64,000 nucleotides of DNA, taken from the NCBI GenBank assembly GCA_905221605.1, contig CAJNDS010000036.1:62001-126000 (forward strand). Direction: 5' to 3'. The notes under the pieces were generated by a model. The model did no database searches. It was not told the DNA's origin and was given only the letters and a program-made list of their open reading frames with translations. This stretch comes from Symbiodinium natans (taxonomy: Eukaryota; Sar; Dinophyceae; Suessiales; Symbiodiniaceae). Position numbers and translations under genes: made by a program. Shown piece by piece: positions 8,568-17,655 of the stretch (its first letter is position 1; each line of letters opens with the position of its first letter).

Positions 8568-11495
8568 TCAGTAAGGCGCGGCACGGCCGGGTCTTGCTTC
8601 GTTCGCAGACGGCGCTTCTGGGGCCGCCCGAAGCAACAATGCTTTGATTTCTTTACACTGTTCAGACAACGCTTCCTGCAGATCAACCTTTGTGATGGCA
8701 CTCTGGGAAATCTGTGCAATCTGTTGGGCAACTTGTTCTTGCTGATGCATTAAAGTGCGTGTGGCTTGCACAGACTCTTCAGCCATGACTTTGGCCTCAG
8801 CACACTGCTCAGCGACAGAAGCCTCATGCTGCTCAAAACGGTTGGTGAGATTCCCGAGAGCAACATCGAAATCACCCTTGATTGCGCTGATCTTCTCTTC
8901 CATCTCTTTTCGCAGATCTTGCATCAGTGCAAGAGTGGGGCCAGAGGATGTAGTCGACACTGTTGTAGGTGCTGCAGAGGATTGAGAACTGAAAGCACTT
9001 GGCTTGCGCCCTGCCAGCTGACGGTCAAGGGCTCTTCTCAGCTCAATGGGGCCTGCAACCACTGTTTCACGTCTCTGGGATGGGTGATGGGGTTCCATCT
9101 CTGAGATTAAGGCCAAACTGCCGCCAACATACACCGTATCATTAGGAGGAGGGTCGCTATTCCCTGATCCTATGGTCCACGTGACACCACTGACCTGCTT
9201 GAGCGGGGTGGCTCTCCAACCCATCTGTTGCAGGAGTTCTTGCATGGCACTCCGGTCCATCTCCTGAGGAATAGGTGTCATCATCCACCGCTTCTCAACT
9301 GCCACATTGACGAGTTCATTGGCAGGCTTCCACTGAGGTTCCAGTCTCACGCGGACGCTTGAGTAGTGTTCAGCTTTGACCCGAAGGCCCAAACTTGTTT
9401 TACCCCTCACTAGGCCACATGATTCCTGGATAGACTTGAGGACTGTCATCCCTTGGTCTAAATCCGCAGAAGGTAGCCAAATTACCTTGTAGAGGCCGCT
9501 GGCAGTGTATGTGGTCGCATCTTTTGGGGTTATAAAGGTCCCAGCAACACCTGATTGCTTCACCAGGTTGTCCACTGCAGCTTTGTCCACTCGCATGAAC
9601 AAATGCCATGTCTCGGCATCATCAGCTGACTTAGCAGGCGTTCGCCCTTGGAAGTAACGTCTGCTCCATGAAGCCTTCATTGCTTCTTGGAGGCCCGTTA
9701 TTGCCTCAACCACATGACGATATGGGTTGCTTGTTACAATATCCCAGGACTTGACGTACTCCCGCCGTATCTCAACCGAAATGACAGCGTGGTCTTGCAC
9801 TGTCAGGCTATAATGCTTCGGGGCTGCGCTGATTTTGGAAGATGATTTTCCAAACTGGACCGCGAAACCACGCACTAATACCTTGCTGCCCTTATGCCAT
9901 GCCGGGAAAGTGAGCGCCTCACAAGTCAGCATACCAACATTTGGTACTGTTGTGCCGGTGATTACTGCCACCATTTCGTCTTCAGAGGACACACCGTGAA
10001 TGCGTGCAAAGACCTCAGCATCAAGGGCCGACACAAGAGCCGCACCTTTGCCAGCAACTACCAACCTGTCAATGATTGGCAGCGGCGCATCCGATTGGTC
10101 TATAAAGAAGCCCGCATCTAGTCTCAAGTCCACAGACTCATTCTCCTTATCTGCCAGGGCCTGTGCCCACGGATCACACTCATCAAATGGGTCAGCGGGC
10201 TTAGCGCTAGACTTCTTGCTGTTCTGAAGCTCTGACGGCAGTACCAGGCGGATTTTCTGGCCCACAATGCTCTTGATTTGTCTCCATGGCTCAACTGAAG
10301 CTAAGGCCTTCTGCAGAGCCTCTTTCCCGACAGCCTCTAACACTTTAGCGGCTCTGCCTGGGGCCTCCGCTGTTGGGACCCCTCGCATTGTCAACAACTG
10401 TTCCAGACGCTTCATGTCTGGTTGCTCCCGCCCTCCCCCGCGAAGCCGAGCTCGAAAGCGTACAATCATGTGCTGCCCGCTCTCAATGACATCATCTAGG
10501 CTATAGATCTTACCATCACACGTGAACCAGACATTGTCACAAGGTAAGGCCGGGCTAAGGCCTAACCACTCACGTAAGGTACACCGGTGTGAAGGCAAAT
10601 GTCGATGGTGGAACTGGCCTGCCAAATCAACAAAACCTGAGCATGGTATATGGTCAGCGTGATGTCCATCACCCTTGCGTTTGCAAAACGGTTGCTGTCG
10701 AGCACCCAACTTCATTTTCAAACGCATGGGGCATCCGGCCTTAATGAGGGAATCTTTGGTGACGACCTCCTCGCCTTGTAAAAACCACAGGTTTTCCCAT
10801 GGAATTTGTATCCAATGGCGTAGCCAATGCTGGACCGTCATGACTTGTGACGGTGTTGGTACTTCATGCCAAACCCCAACTAAATCAACGAACCCAGACG
10901 AAATGTCAAGAGCTGGCGAAACCGTTGACAACGACATAACACTGGGCAACTCTTTTTGAGCAGTGTGATTCGGCACACTAATTTTCTCAGCAAAGCGTGG
11001 CACTGAGGAGCTGGGTGTTGGAGTACACGACTGTTGACAGCCTAGGTTGCGAACCAATCCTGATGCCCGTCCTGCACGCGGAATTTGCACATGCCAACAT
11101 CCGTCGCGAAAAACAGGCGTACAAGCCCCAATGACTGTGTAAACATGTCCCAACATCACATTAGGCGACCAGTTGCACTGAAGGACCACCTTGACATCTT
11201 CGGCACGATATTGTTTGGTTGCATGGCATTGACCAAGGTGTAATGGCATGTCGGCGTTGATCAAATAGCCAGTGGCTGTACCATTGACTAAAGGAGTCAT
11301 CCATTGTACCACCAATGCATTCCGGTTGGACCACCTCATGTGCGGCAACCAAGCGCGGTAGCCGAACATGGGGCAGTCCCACAAACATGGAGGATCCATG
11401 GCAGACCAAGGGGGCCGGCCCTGAAGAAGAACCAACCCAAAAAACCCCCGAACCAACCACGCCAAAACAGAACCCCGCAAAGAGACCCCAACCAC
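8568..11495 (-). CDS. LINE ORF1: RNA-binding-type protein with two ubiquitin-like repeats
   Basis: A 975-aa ORF1 upstream of ORF2, expected by position to be the nucleoprotein partner of the LINE RNA. Two repeats at about 200-265 and 287-355 both begin SGFVDL and have a beta-grasp-like pattern; the second ends RARLRGGG (348-355), close to the C-terminus of ubiquitin. Residues about 360-420 are helical; 855-955 form a long coiled coil, as in ORF1 trimers of other LINEs. No zinc knuckle or RRM was recognised. Translation may start at M33 (MDPPCLWDCP) rather than M1. The ubiquitin-like reading is my inference from pattern and ending. Confidence 0.75.
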   Translation of the reverse strand: MVGVSLRGSVLAWLVRGFFGLVLLQGRPPWSAMDPPCLWDCPMFGYRAWLPHMRWSNRNALVVQWMTPLVNGTATGYLINADMPLHLGQCHATKQYRAEDVKVVLQCNWSPNVMLGHVYTVIGACTPVFRDGCWHVQIPRAGRASGLVRNLGCQQSCTPTPSSSVPRFAEKISVPNHTAQKELPSVMSLSTVSPALDISSGFVDLVGVWHEVPTPSQVMTVQHWLRHWIQIPWENLWFLQGEEVVTKDSLIKAGCPMRLKMKLGARQQPFCKRKGDGHHADHIPCSGFVDLAGQFHHRHLPSHRCTLREWLGLSPALPCDNVWFTCDGKIYSLDDVIESGQHMIVRFRARLRGGGREQPDMKRLEQLLTMRGVPTAEAPGRAAKVLEAVGKEALQKALASVEPWRQIKSIVGQKIRLVLPSELQNSKKSSAKPADPFDECDPWAQALADKENESVDLRLDAGFFIDQSDAPLPIIDRLVVAGKGAALVSALDAEVFARIHGVSSEDEMVAVITGTTVPNVGMLTCEALTFPAWHKGSKVLVRGFAVQFGKSSSKISAAPKHYSLTVQDHAVISVEIRREYVKSWDIVTSNPYRHVVEAITGLQEAMKASWSRRYFQGRTPAKSADDAETWHLFMRVDKAAVDNLVKQSGVAGTFITPKDATTYTASGLYKVIWLPSADLDQGMTVLKSIQESCGLVRGKTSLGLRVKAEHYSSVRVRLEPQWKPANELVNVAVEKRWMMTPIPQEMDRSAMQELLQQMGWRATPLKQVSGVTWTIGSGNSDPPPNDTVYVGGSLALISEMEPHHPSQRRETVVAGPIELRRALDRQLAGRKPSAFSSQSSAAPTTVSTTSSGPTLALMQDLRKEMEEKISAIKGDFDVALGNLTNRFEQHEASVAEQCAEAKVMAEESVQATRTLMHQQEQVAQQIAQISQSAITKVDLQEALSEQCKEIKALLLRAAPEAPSANEARPGRAAPY

Positions 11496-11571
11496 AATCC
11501 TATCGGCCCACCTTAGCCCGTCTCTAAGCGGTCCCGGCCGCGGGAGACTGGGACCCCTGGGCCAGAGCGGC

Positions 11572-11779
11572 TGGGTTTACGGGTTTAGGGGTTTAGGGGT
11601 TTAGGGGTTTAGGGGTTTAGGGGTTTAGGGGTTTAGGGTTTAGGGTTACCCCTAAACCCCTAAACCCCTAAACCCCCAAACCCCTAAACCCCTAAACCCC
11701 TAAACCCCGAATCCTAAACCCCTCAACCCCTGAACCCCTAACCCCTAAACCCTCAACCCTAAACCCTCAACCCTAACCC
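11572..11779. repeat. Telomere-type arrays joined end to end
   Basis: A G-rich TTTAGGGG array (11,572-11,646) meets a C-rich CCCCTAAA array (11,647-11,779) at AGGGTTACCCCTAAA. This is the arrangement expected of a telomere-telomere fusion or an inverted duplication. The G-rich half is the 5' flank of the LINE. Confidence 0.85.
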
Positions 11780-11783
11780 TGAC

Positions 11784-11879
11784 ATCATACGTGCAAAAAG
11801 AGGGGAGGCGCCTCGGCTCGGGGGACTGGCTTTGGAAGCCGCCTGGGCCGGATGTCAGGAGAAGAAGCAACTTATGCGG
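11784..11879 (+). CDS. Exon-like GC-rich island
   Basis: 32 plus-strand codons without a stop (starts Ile-Ile-Arg-Ala-Lys-Arg, ends Lys-Gln-Leu-Met-Arg), bracketed by CCCTAAA units on the left and TTTAGGG units on the right. The minus-strand frames are broken. Splice borders are not clear and no product is recognised. Confidence 0.3.
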
Positions 11880-12159
11880 AGGGTTTAGGGTTTAGGGTTT
11901 AGGGCTAGGGTTTAGGGTGTAGGTTTTGGGGGTTTAGGGTCTCGGATTTGGGGCTGTAGGGCTCCCCAGGACCCCTGTAAGGTACCCGGTACGTTACTCG
12001 AAGACGTGACGGCGCAGCCATGGAAAGCCTGCGCGTCAAAAGCGTCTAAACCCTAAACCCTAAACCCTAAACCCTAAACCCTTAGGCAACATAGCTCGGA
12101 ACATGGCCGTGCTCTCGTGCCAGTCGCTGTGTGTGCTGTGGCAGCAGGAAATCCCTAAT

Positions 12160-12258
12160 GGTCCATGTGCCTCATAATTATATACGTGGGCCCAGAAGCC
12201 CGATATAGGAAGTACTTTAAGGCCCAAGTATTCCCCATTTAGGTACATGGACCCTTAG
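12160..12258. repeat. P4 palindromic element
   Basis: A foldback of about 99 bp with GTCCATGTGCCTC at one end and AGGTACATGGACCC at the other, and GGGCCC-type and TTAAGGCCC motifs inside. It is the best-formed copy of family P4. A minus-strand ORF of 62 codons over it is only a shadow. Confidence 0.7.
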
Positions 12259-12279
12259 GGATATGTTGTCCTGCTCAGC

Positions 12280-12714
12280 ACAGCGCCTGGGAATGTCACC
12301 TCATGGAAGGCTACTCTCGCAGCGCCAGACAACTTGTTTAGGGTTTAGGGTTTAGGGTTTAAGGTTTAGGGCTTAGGAGTGCAGGTCTGGGAGGGTGTAG
12401 GGGGAAAGCAAGAAGGTTTGAACAGGATGAGAACTGAAGGATACCTGGCTGAGCTAGGAACTAATTATTCATATGAGGTTTGATATATAGGAAGTGACAT
12501 CAAAGAACCCCAAGACATGAACAATCAAATCCTCAAGCCGAAGCTCAAACCCAAACTAACTAAAGCAAAGCTTAGGATTTAGTGTCTTGGCTTGCGGGCA
12601 TAGGGCTGAGGTGCACGGCTTGGGCTTTAAACTTAGACTCAATCATGGGAGACTACACATTTTCCAAGTGAGGCCTCCCTAGTGCTTATGCTTATAGCTA
12701 GTCATGAACATTCA
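12280..12714. other. No gene seen
   Basis: Mixed-composition sequence with one TTTAGGG block (12,338-12,378). No long ORF, palindrome or RNA gene is recognised. Confidence 0.4.
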
Positions 12715-12862
12715 ACAAACCCAAAGGGGCCATGTAAATATGTAGTCTATACTTGGGCCCGAAGGGGTTCCTACATGGTGGCATTAGGGGCCAAAGTATA
12801 TACGATCACCCTAAACCCTAAACCCTAAACCCTAAACCCTAAACCCTAAAGGTACACAAGCC
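12715..12862. repeat. P4 element interrupted by a CCCTAAA array
   Basis: The left part matches family P4 (GGGCCCGAAGG, CCTACATGG, AAGTATATAC). At 12,808-12,850 six CCCTAAA units interrupt it, then GGTACAC ... CCCTTAGGG resumes the expected right end. It suggests telomere-like repeats entered an existing palindromic element. Confidence 0.5.
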
Positions 12863-12875
12863 CTTAGGGAAAGCG

Positions 12876-12936
12876 GTTCCAAGCGAGATGCGGCCGTCGC
12901 CCGACGCATCGCCTCTTCGATGTCCTCTGCCACCGG
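12876..12936 (-). CDS. Small exon between inverted telomere-like repeats
   Basis: The minus strand reads Asp-Ile-Glu-Glu-Ala-Met-Arg-Arg-Ala-Thr-Ala-Ala without a stop after a plausible acceptor (TCCTCCGGTGGCAGAG). It is bracketed by CCCTAAA (12,808-12,850) and TTTAGGG (12,943-12,965). The product is unknown; probably a helical segment of a host protein. Confidence 0.4.
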
Positions 12937-13052
12937 AGGAATTTAGGGTTTAGGGTTTAGGGTTCAGGGTGAGGAATTTGGGGTTTCTAGGGTTTCACTA
13001 GATTTTCCGGGGTCCCAAAACCTTTCAAGGTCTTAAGGTCTTAAGAGCTTCG

Positions 13053-13136
13053 GTTGTTGGTGCTCCGGCTTGTCCACTCTTGCATGTCCTCGTCGTCCTC
13101 ATCGACGTCATCGTCCAGCGACAACCTCGGCAGACC
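13053..13136 (-). CDS. Acidic exon-like island
   Basis: The minus strand reads 28 codons with a run Leu-Asp-Asp-Asp-Val-Asp-Glu-Asp-Asp-Glu-Asp-Met, then Gln-Glu-Trp-Thr. The other strand reads a serine run, a common mirror of acidic codons. Product unknown. Confidence 0.33.
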
Positions 13137-13390
13137 CCTGTCGTGATCTGCCCGCCCTACGCACACATTCTTCCTTGCTCAGAGCCGTAAATCCCAAAAC
13201 CCTGAACCTGAAAAATCGAAGACCTACGGCAGCTCGCACCCCTTGACTTCCCTGGCCTAAGTCCCGAACCCTATACCTTCATAAGCCCAATCATAACCCA
13301 AAACCTTAAACCTCCTACGCCCGAAACCCGGAACCCTCAACCCTAAACCCTAAACCCTAAACCCTGAACCCTGAACCCTGAACCTGGGTG

Positions 13391-13450
13391 CCCTGCGCCG
13401 TCTCCCATGGGCGCGGCCCTGACGCCTTGGGCGCGGCCCGGTGCTCGGGC
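13391..13450 (-). CDS. GC-rich exon-like island
   Basis: A 60-bp GC-rich block after CCCTAAA/CCCTGAA repeats, open on the minus strand (Ala-Pro-Glu-His-Arg-Ala-Ala-Pro-Lys). Too short to assign. Confidence 0.22.
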
Positions 13451-13454
13451 GCCC

Positions 13455-13558
13455 TAAGGGTCCATGTACCTAAATAGGGAATACTTGGGCCTTAAAGTAG
13501 CTCCTACATAGGGACTTTTGGGCCCGAATATGTAATTTGAGGTACATGGTGCCGTAAT
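13455..13558. repeat. P4 palindromic element
   Basis: Begins GGGTCCATGTACCTAAATAG and ends GAGGTACATGGTGCC. The arms are complementary and the middle has TTGGGCC / GGGCCC motifs. Same family as 12,160-12,258. Confidence 0.7.
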
Positions 13559-13622
13559 GGGAGATTACCCTATGTGTATGTTCTGTTCCTACTTATGCCT
13601 GCCACTTTATCTACTTCTTATA

Positions 13623-13635
13623 GCTGCTGCTGCTG

Positions 13636-13712
<77 letters not shown>

Positions 13713-13795
13713 GCTACTGCTACTGCTACTGCTACTGCTACTGCTACTGCTACTGCTACTGCTGCTACTGCTACTACTGCTACTACTACTATTAT

Positions 13796-13877
<82 letters not shown>

Positions 13878-14035
13878 ACGACTACGACTACGACTACGAC
13901 TACGACTACGACTACGACTACTACTACTAGTACTACTACTACTTCTTCTACTACGACGACTACTACTGCTACTACTGCTGCTACTACGACGACGACGACG
14001 ACGACTACTACTACTACTACGACTACTACTACAGC
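13623..14035. repeat. (CTA)n / (CTG,CGA)n trinucleotide microsatellite
   Basis: About 410 bp of CTA units with interspersed CTG and CGA blocks, open in all three frames (poly-Thr, poly-Tyr, poly-Ser). The long ORFs over it are low-complexity artefacts. Confidence 0.95.
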
Positions 14036-14131
14036 GCTCAGGTTTCCGAATCACATTAAACCCTAAACCCTAATTTAAACCCTAAACCCCCCAATTGGAG
14101 CTTAGGGTCGCCAAGGATGTGCTGAAACGAT

Positions 14132-14300
14132 GCCTGGGAATACAAAGGGCGCATGCTTTTCTAGAAGCAGGGTTTAGGGTTTAGGGATTAGGGCACAAGA
14201 GTAGCCTGGGAATACAAAGGTTGCCGCATTTTGGTTTCAAGGGGGCTTAGGAGGGAACCTAAACCCAAAGAATGGCTAAGGGCCTGCTCTGGGTCCTAGT
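14132..14300. repeat. P6 repeat with a TTTAGGG insertion and 17-bp duplication
   Basis: GCCTGGGAATACAAAGG occurs at 14,132-14,148 and again at 14,204-14,220; between them is a 55-bp segment with a short TTTAGGG array. The second copy continues as a P6 palindromic element ending CTCTGGGTCCTAG at about 14,300. Another P6 copy is at 19,888-19,986. Confidence 0.6.
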
Positions 14301-14679
14301 TGTTTGGAGCTTAGGGTCCAGCAGGTGCTTGTGAAAATTGGCGAGTTGAAACTTTAAAAAGGTCCGGCAGGAGCTTGGTGATCCTAAAAACTCGTGTCTC
14401 TTCAGATTTAAGGAGGGCTGGGTTTTTCCCAAAACCAAAAAACCCTAAACCCTGAACCCTAAAACGTAAACTCTAGGCCCTAGACCCTACGGCAGGTCGC
14501 GAGCTTTAGGTTTAGGACTTACCTGCTGACTGAATTCAGGGTTCCCTTTTTGAGGGACTCTTGCAAGTAGGGCTTTGGGGTTTGTATAGGGTTTTAGGGT
14601 TTTTAGGGTCTAGGGTACAGGGTCAGGGTTTTTGGGCGGTTTGGAGGGAATTAAGGGTCTAAGGGCTCCCGACGTACCC

Positions 14680-14955
14680 GAAACCCTAAACCCTAAACCC
14701 TAAACCCCAAACCCTGAACCCTAAACCCTAAACCCAAAACCCTGAACCCTAAACCCTAAACCCCAAACCCAAACCCTAAACCCTGAACCTGACAAAGGCC
14801 CCAGCCTTCCCCATCGCGGCGACTGGAGCAATCGAGCTCGGCGCCGAACCGCCCGCCTGGGCGAGGGTGGAGGGGAGAGGGTTTAGGGTTTAGGGTTTAG
14901 GGTTTAGGGTTTCGGGTTTGGGGTTTAGGGTTTAGGGTTTAGGGTTTAGGGTAGG
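14680..14955 (-). repeat. Inverted telomere-like repeats around an exon-like island
   Basis: CCCTAAA variants at 14,685-14,790 and TTTAGGG units at 14,879-14,955 enclose a GC-rich island (14,795-14,878). On the minus strand the island reads Ala-Gln-Ala-Gly-Gly-Ser-Ala-Pro-Ser-Ser-Ile and on without a stop for about 24 codons. Confidence 0.5.
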
Positions 14956-14978
14956 CTATAGCGTTCACAGGGTTCAGG

Positions 14979-15078
14979 TTGGGATGTTCCCCCTTATTCT
15001 AACAGCCCTTGATAGGGATTCCAGTACCCCCTATGATAGTCCCTATAAGGACTGCTAGTATAGGGGGGAACCTCCCCA
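14979..15078. repeat. P1 palindromic element, copy 2
   Basis: About 100 bp from TTGGGATGTTCCC to CCTCCCCA, with TAACAGCCCTTGATAGGG and its complement inside. The right end has diverged. Confidence 0.75.
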
Positions 15079-15092
15079 GGTTCAGGGTTCCC

Positions 15093-15191
15093 CCTGGTTC
15101 TTAGAAGGGAATGAGGGAATGAGGGCCCTACATAATCCCTTAAAGGGTATATATAGGGTCGTCATTCCCTCCTTCCCTCCTAAGAACCAGG
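15093..15191. repeat. P2 palindromic element, short copy
   Basis: About 99 bp bounded by CCTGGTTCTTAG and CTAAGAACCAGG (perfect 12-bp inverted ends), with AATCCCTTAAAGGGTATAT in the middle. A longer copy with internal tandem repeats is at 41,057-41,310. Confidence 0.8.
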
Positions 15192-15667
15192 TTCAGGGTT
15201 TAGGGTTGTGGGTTTCTTGTTGAAGCTTGTCTCCCCGCTCCGATGGGTCCAGGCTTTACGGTTTGCAGGGTTCACTATTGTTGTTGGGCATCCTTTTGGG
15301 GAGCAGTCATCCAAGCCATCACGTCTTGAGCCCAAACCGCTTGAACAGCTCTCAGGCTGACCTCAACCGTTCCACCCATTGTTGAGCCGGGTTTGGGCTG
15401 ACTGGTAACCCTAAACCCTAAACCCTAAACCCTAAACCCTAAACCCTGGTCACCCTCGTCACAGGTGGGAACCGCCCGAGGCAGGGAGGGGCTTATGGCT
15501 TATTTGTTCTGTTGGGACGGGGATGGGGCTTCTGGCGACGTGGGCATGAAAGTAGGTAAGGTTTTACGGGTTAGGGTTCAGGGTGTATAACTTTAGGGTT
15601 TAGGCTTTCGGGTTAAGGTCATAACATCGAAGCCTTACGAGAAGAGCCCTGAAGCCTCCAAAAGCAT

Positions 15668-15718
15668 AAAGGGTTCAAGGGTTCAAGGGTTCAAGGGTTC
15701 AAGGGTTCAAGGGTTCAA
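15668..15718. repeat. GGGTTCAA short tandem array
   Basis: Six units of GGGTTCAA, a variant of the telomere-like repeat family. Between here and 15,400 only CCCTAAA units and unassigned sequence are seen. Confidence 0.75.
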
Positions 15719-15870
15719 AATTCAGGGTTCAGGGTTGAGGGTGTAGGGTGTAAGGTTTGCGGTTGAGGAGACAATCCACGGCCCTGGCAGGCTTTGGCGG
15801 GGCTGGCTCGTCCTCATCGTCAGTCTCACCTGGGTCAAGACCCTAAACAAACAACCTAAACCCACTTTCC

Positions 15871-15959
15871 TTGGGATGTTCGCCCTTGTACTAACAGGGA
15901 TGATAATAGGGGTACTAAAATCCCTATTTAAGTCTGTTAGTATAAGGGGAGCATCCCAA
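15871..15959. repeat. P1 palindromic element, copy 3
   Basis: 89 bp from TTGGGATGTTCGCCC to GGGGAGCATCCCAA, with a shortened centre. Confidence 0.75.
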
Positions 15960-16560
15960 ACACATTCCAAACAAACCGACGAAACCCGAAACCCGAAAGA
16001 AAGCCCCCCCCCCCCCCCCCCCCCCCCACACACTGAACCCGAGGCTTGGGAGGGGCACAACCCTAAACCAAAAAACCTTCAACCACTTCGCAAAAAAGAC
16101 CCTAAGCACTTCAACACCAAACCCTAAGCCCCAAACCTTAAACCCCAAGCACCAAACCCGAAACCCCAAACCCTCTAAACTCACCGAACCTCTTATTCAT
16201 GTGCTTCAGAACCCCGGAAAATCCAATATAATAAATCCCTATATTGCCCTTATGGGAAGAGTCTTGTCTTTTTTGGGGGGGGCTTCCCAAGCAAATTGTA
16301 GGCCTAAACCCTTGACCCTAAACTTTTTTTTTTTTTTGGGGGGGGGGGGGGAGGGGGGAGGGGGGTTGGGGGGGGGGGGGGGTGGGGGGTGGGCGGGGGT
16401 GGGGGGGGGGGGGGGGGGGGGGGGTGGGGGGGGGGGGGGGGGGGGGTGGGGGTGTGTGGGGGGGGGGGGGGGGGGTGTCTTTTCTCCGGGCTTTCTAAAC
16501 AAATCGCAGTAACCTACAAGCCCTAAACCCTTTAACCCCACCGAACCTCTTAGCCTACTC
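15960..16560. repeat. C and G homopolymer-rich tract with P5-like ends
   Basis: A C tract (about 16,004-16,027), CCCTAAA variants, then GTGCTTCAGAACCCC (16,202) through a long G tract with short interruptions (16,328-16,475) to GGGCTTTCTAAACAAATCGC. The ends resemble the P5 family. ORFs here are poly-Gly or poly-Pro artefacts. Confidence 0.6.
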
Positions 16561-16952
16561 CTTGGTTACCCTAAGCCCTAAACCCTAAAACCCTAAACCC
16601 CACACCCAAAACCCCCTAAACCCTAAACCCTGAAACCATAAACCCAAAACCCTAAAACCCTAAAACCCTAAACCCCAAACACCAAACCCCAAACCCTAAA
16701 CCCCAAACCCGCTGGCCCAGGGCCTCATGAGGCCCCGACCGAGCATCGCGAGCACCTCGAGGCGAAGACAGGACTTTAATGGGAGCTCGTAGGGTTTAGG
16801 GTTTAGGGTTTAGGGTTTAGGATTTAGGGTTTAGGGTTTGGGGTTTGGGGTTTGGGGTTTGGGGTTTGGGGTTTGGGGTTTAGGGTTTAGGGTTTAGTGT
16901 TTAGGTTTCAGGTGTTTAGGGTTTAGGTGTTTAGGGTTTAGGGTTCAGGGTA
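16561..16952 (-). repeat. Inverted telomere-like repeats around an exon-like island
   Basis: CCCTAAA and CCCCAAA units (16,565-16,712), then a GC-rich island (16,715-16,795) open on the minus strand (Val-Leu-Ser-Ser-Pro-Arg-Gly-Ala-Arg-Asp), then TTTAGGG and TTTGGGG units (16,797-16,952). Confidence 0.5.
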
Positions 16953-16960
16953 ACTACAAG

Positions 16961-17066
16961 TTGGGATGTTCCCCCTGATACTAACAGTCCTTAATAGGGA
17001 TTATAATAGGGGGGGGGGTACTATCATCCCTACTAAGGACTGGAAGTGCAAGCGGGAACATCCCAA
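16961..17066. repeat. P1 palindromic element, copy 4
   Basis: 106 bp, TTGGGATGTTCCCCC to GGGAACATCCCAA, with ACTAACAGTCCTTAATAGGG in the left arm and a G tract near the centre. Confidence 0.8.
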
Positions 17067-17231
17067 ACGGGGACGCCAAACTGGGAACCCCAAGAGTATA
17101 GTGGTGCATGCCTACTAAATCTTGGGGTTCCCTGCTCTGCTTGGGGCTCCCAAAAGGATCCGTTTAGGTTCTAGGGTTTACCATGTTTAGGGTTTAGGGT
17201 TTAGGGTTTAGAGTTAAGTGTGAGGGTTTAG

Positions 17232-17340
17232 GGTTTGGAGCCCTCAGCCCCGCCTCGTTGACTTGGGCCTTCGGGATTGCGGGCGTGGCCTTGGCTTCCG
17301 CCTTGGCTGCGGCCTTTGCAACCGGCCTCCGCGCCCATGC
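17232..17340 (-). CDS. Ala/Lys-rich exon-like island
   Basis: The minus strand reads about 32 codons without a stop: Arg-Pro-Val-Ala-Lys-Ala-Ala-Ala-Lys-Ala-Glu-Ala-Lys-Ala-Thr-Pro, histone-H1-like in composition only. TTTAGGG units lie on both sides. Acceptor GCGGAG/G and a GC donor (GAGG/GCTCC) are possible. Product unknown. Confidence 0.4.
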
Positions 17341-17655
17341 CCGGGTTCAGCGTAGGGTTTAGGGTTTAGGGTTGAGGGTTTAGGGTTTAGGGCTTAGGGT
17401 TTAGGGTTTCATTAGGGGGCTTCGGATTTCGGATTTAGGATTTACAGTTTCGTGATGCAAGACCTAGTGGCAACTCAAGGTTTTCCAGGTTGTTTAAGAG
17501 AAAGGGCTTAGCCAGGCTTAGTGATTCAGGGTTCAGGCTTTGGGGTTTAAGGCTTTCAGATGTCTGGCTTGGGGTTTCCTGTACAGCTTAGCATTAGTTA
17601 CTTGGTATATAAGTCGAACACTCTAAACACCACCGCGTGGGGTTAATCAGGGTCA

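Larger units (their letters stand above)
2446..11571 (-). mobile_element. Near-intact two-ORF LINE (non-LTR retrotransposon)
   Basis: A 9.1-kb element on the minus strand with long intact ORF1 and ORF2 and no LTRs. ORF2 combines an APE-type endonuclease, reverse transcriptase, zinc knuckle and RNase H. The 5' leader is short (about 75 bp) and the 3' tail is about 65 bp with no poly(A). Both flanks are TTTAGGGG arrays in the same orientation, and GGGTTTA occurs at both junctions, so any target duplication cannot be told apart from the repeat itself. Confidence 0.88.

Noticed and set aside
13557-14066. Long ORFs of poly-Thr, poly-Tyr or poly-Ser/Arg
   Set aside because: They are three readings of one (CTA)n microsatellite, open only because the repeat has no stop codon.
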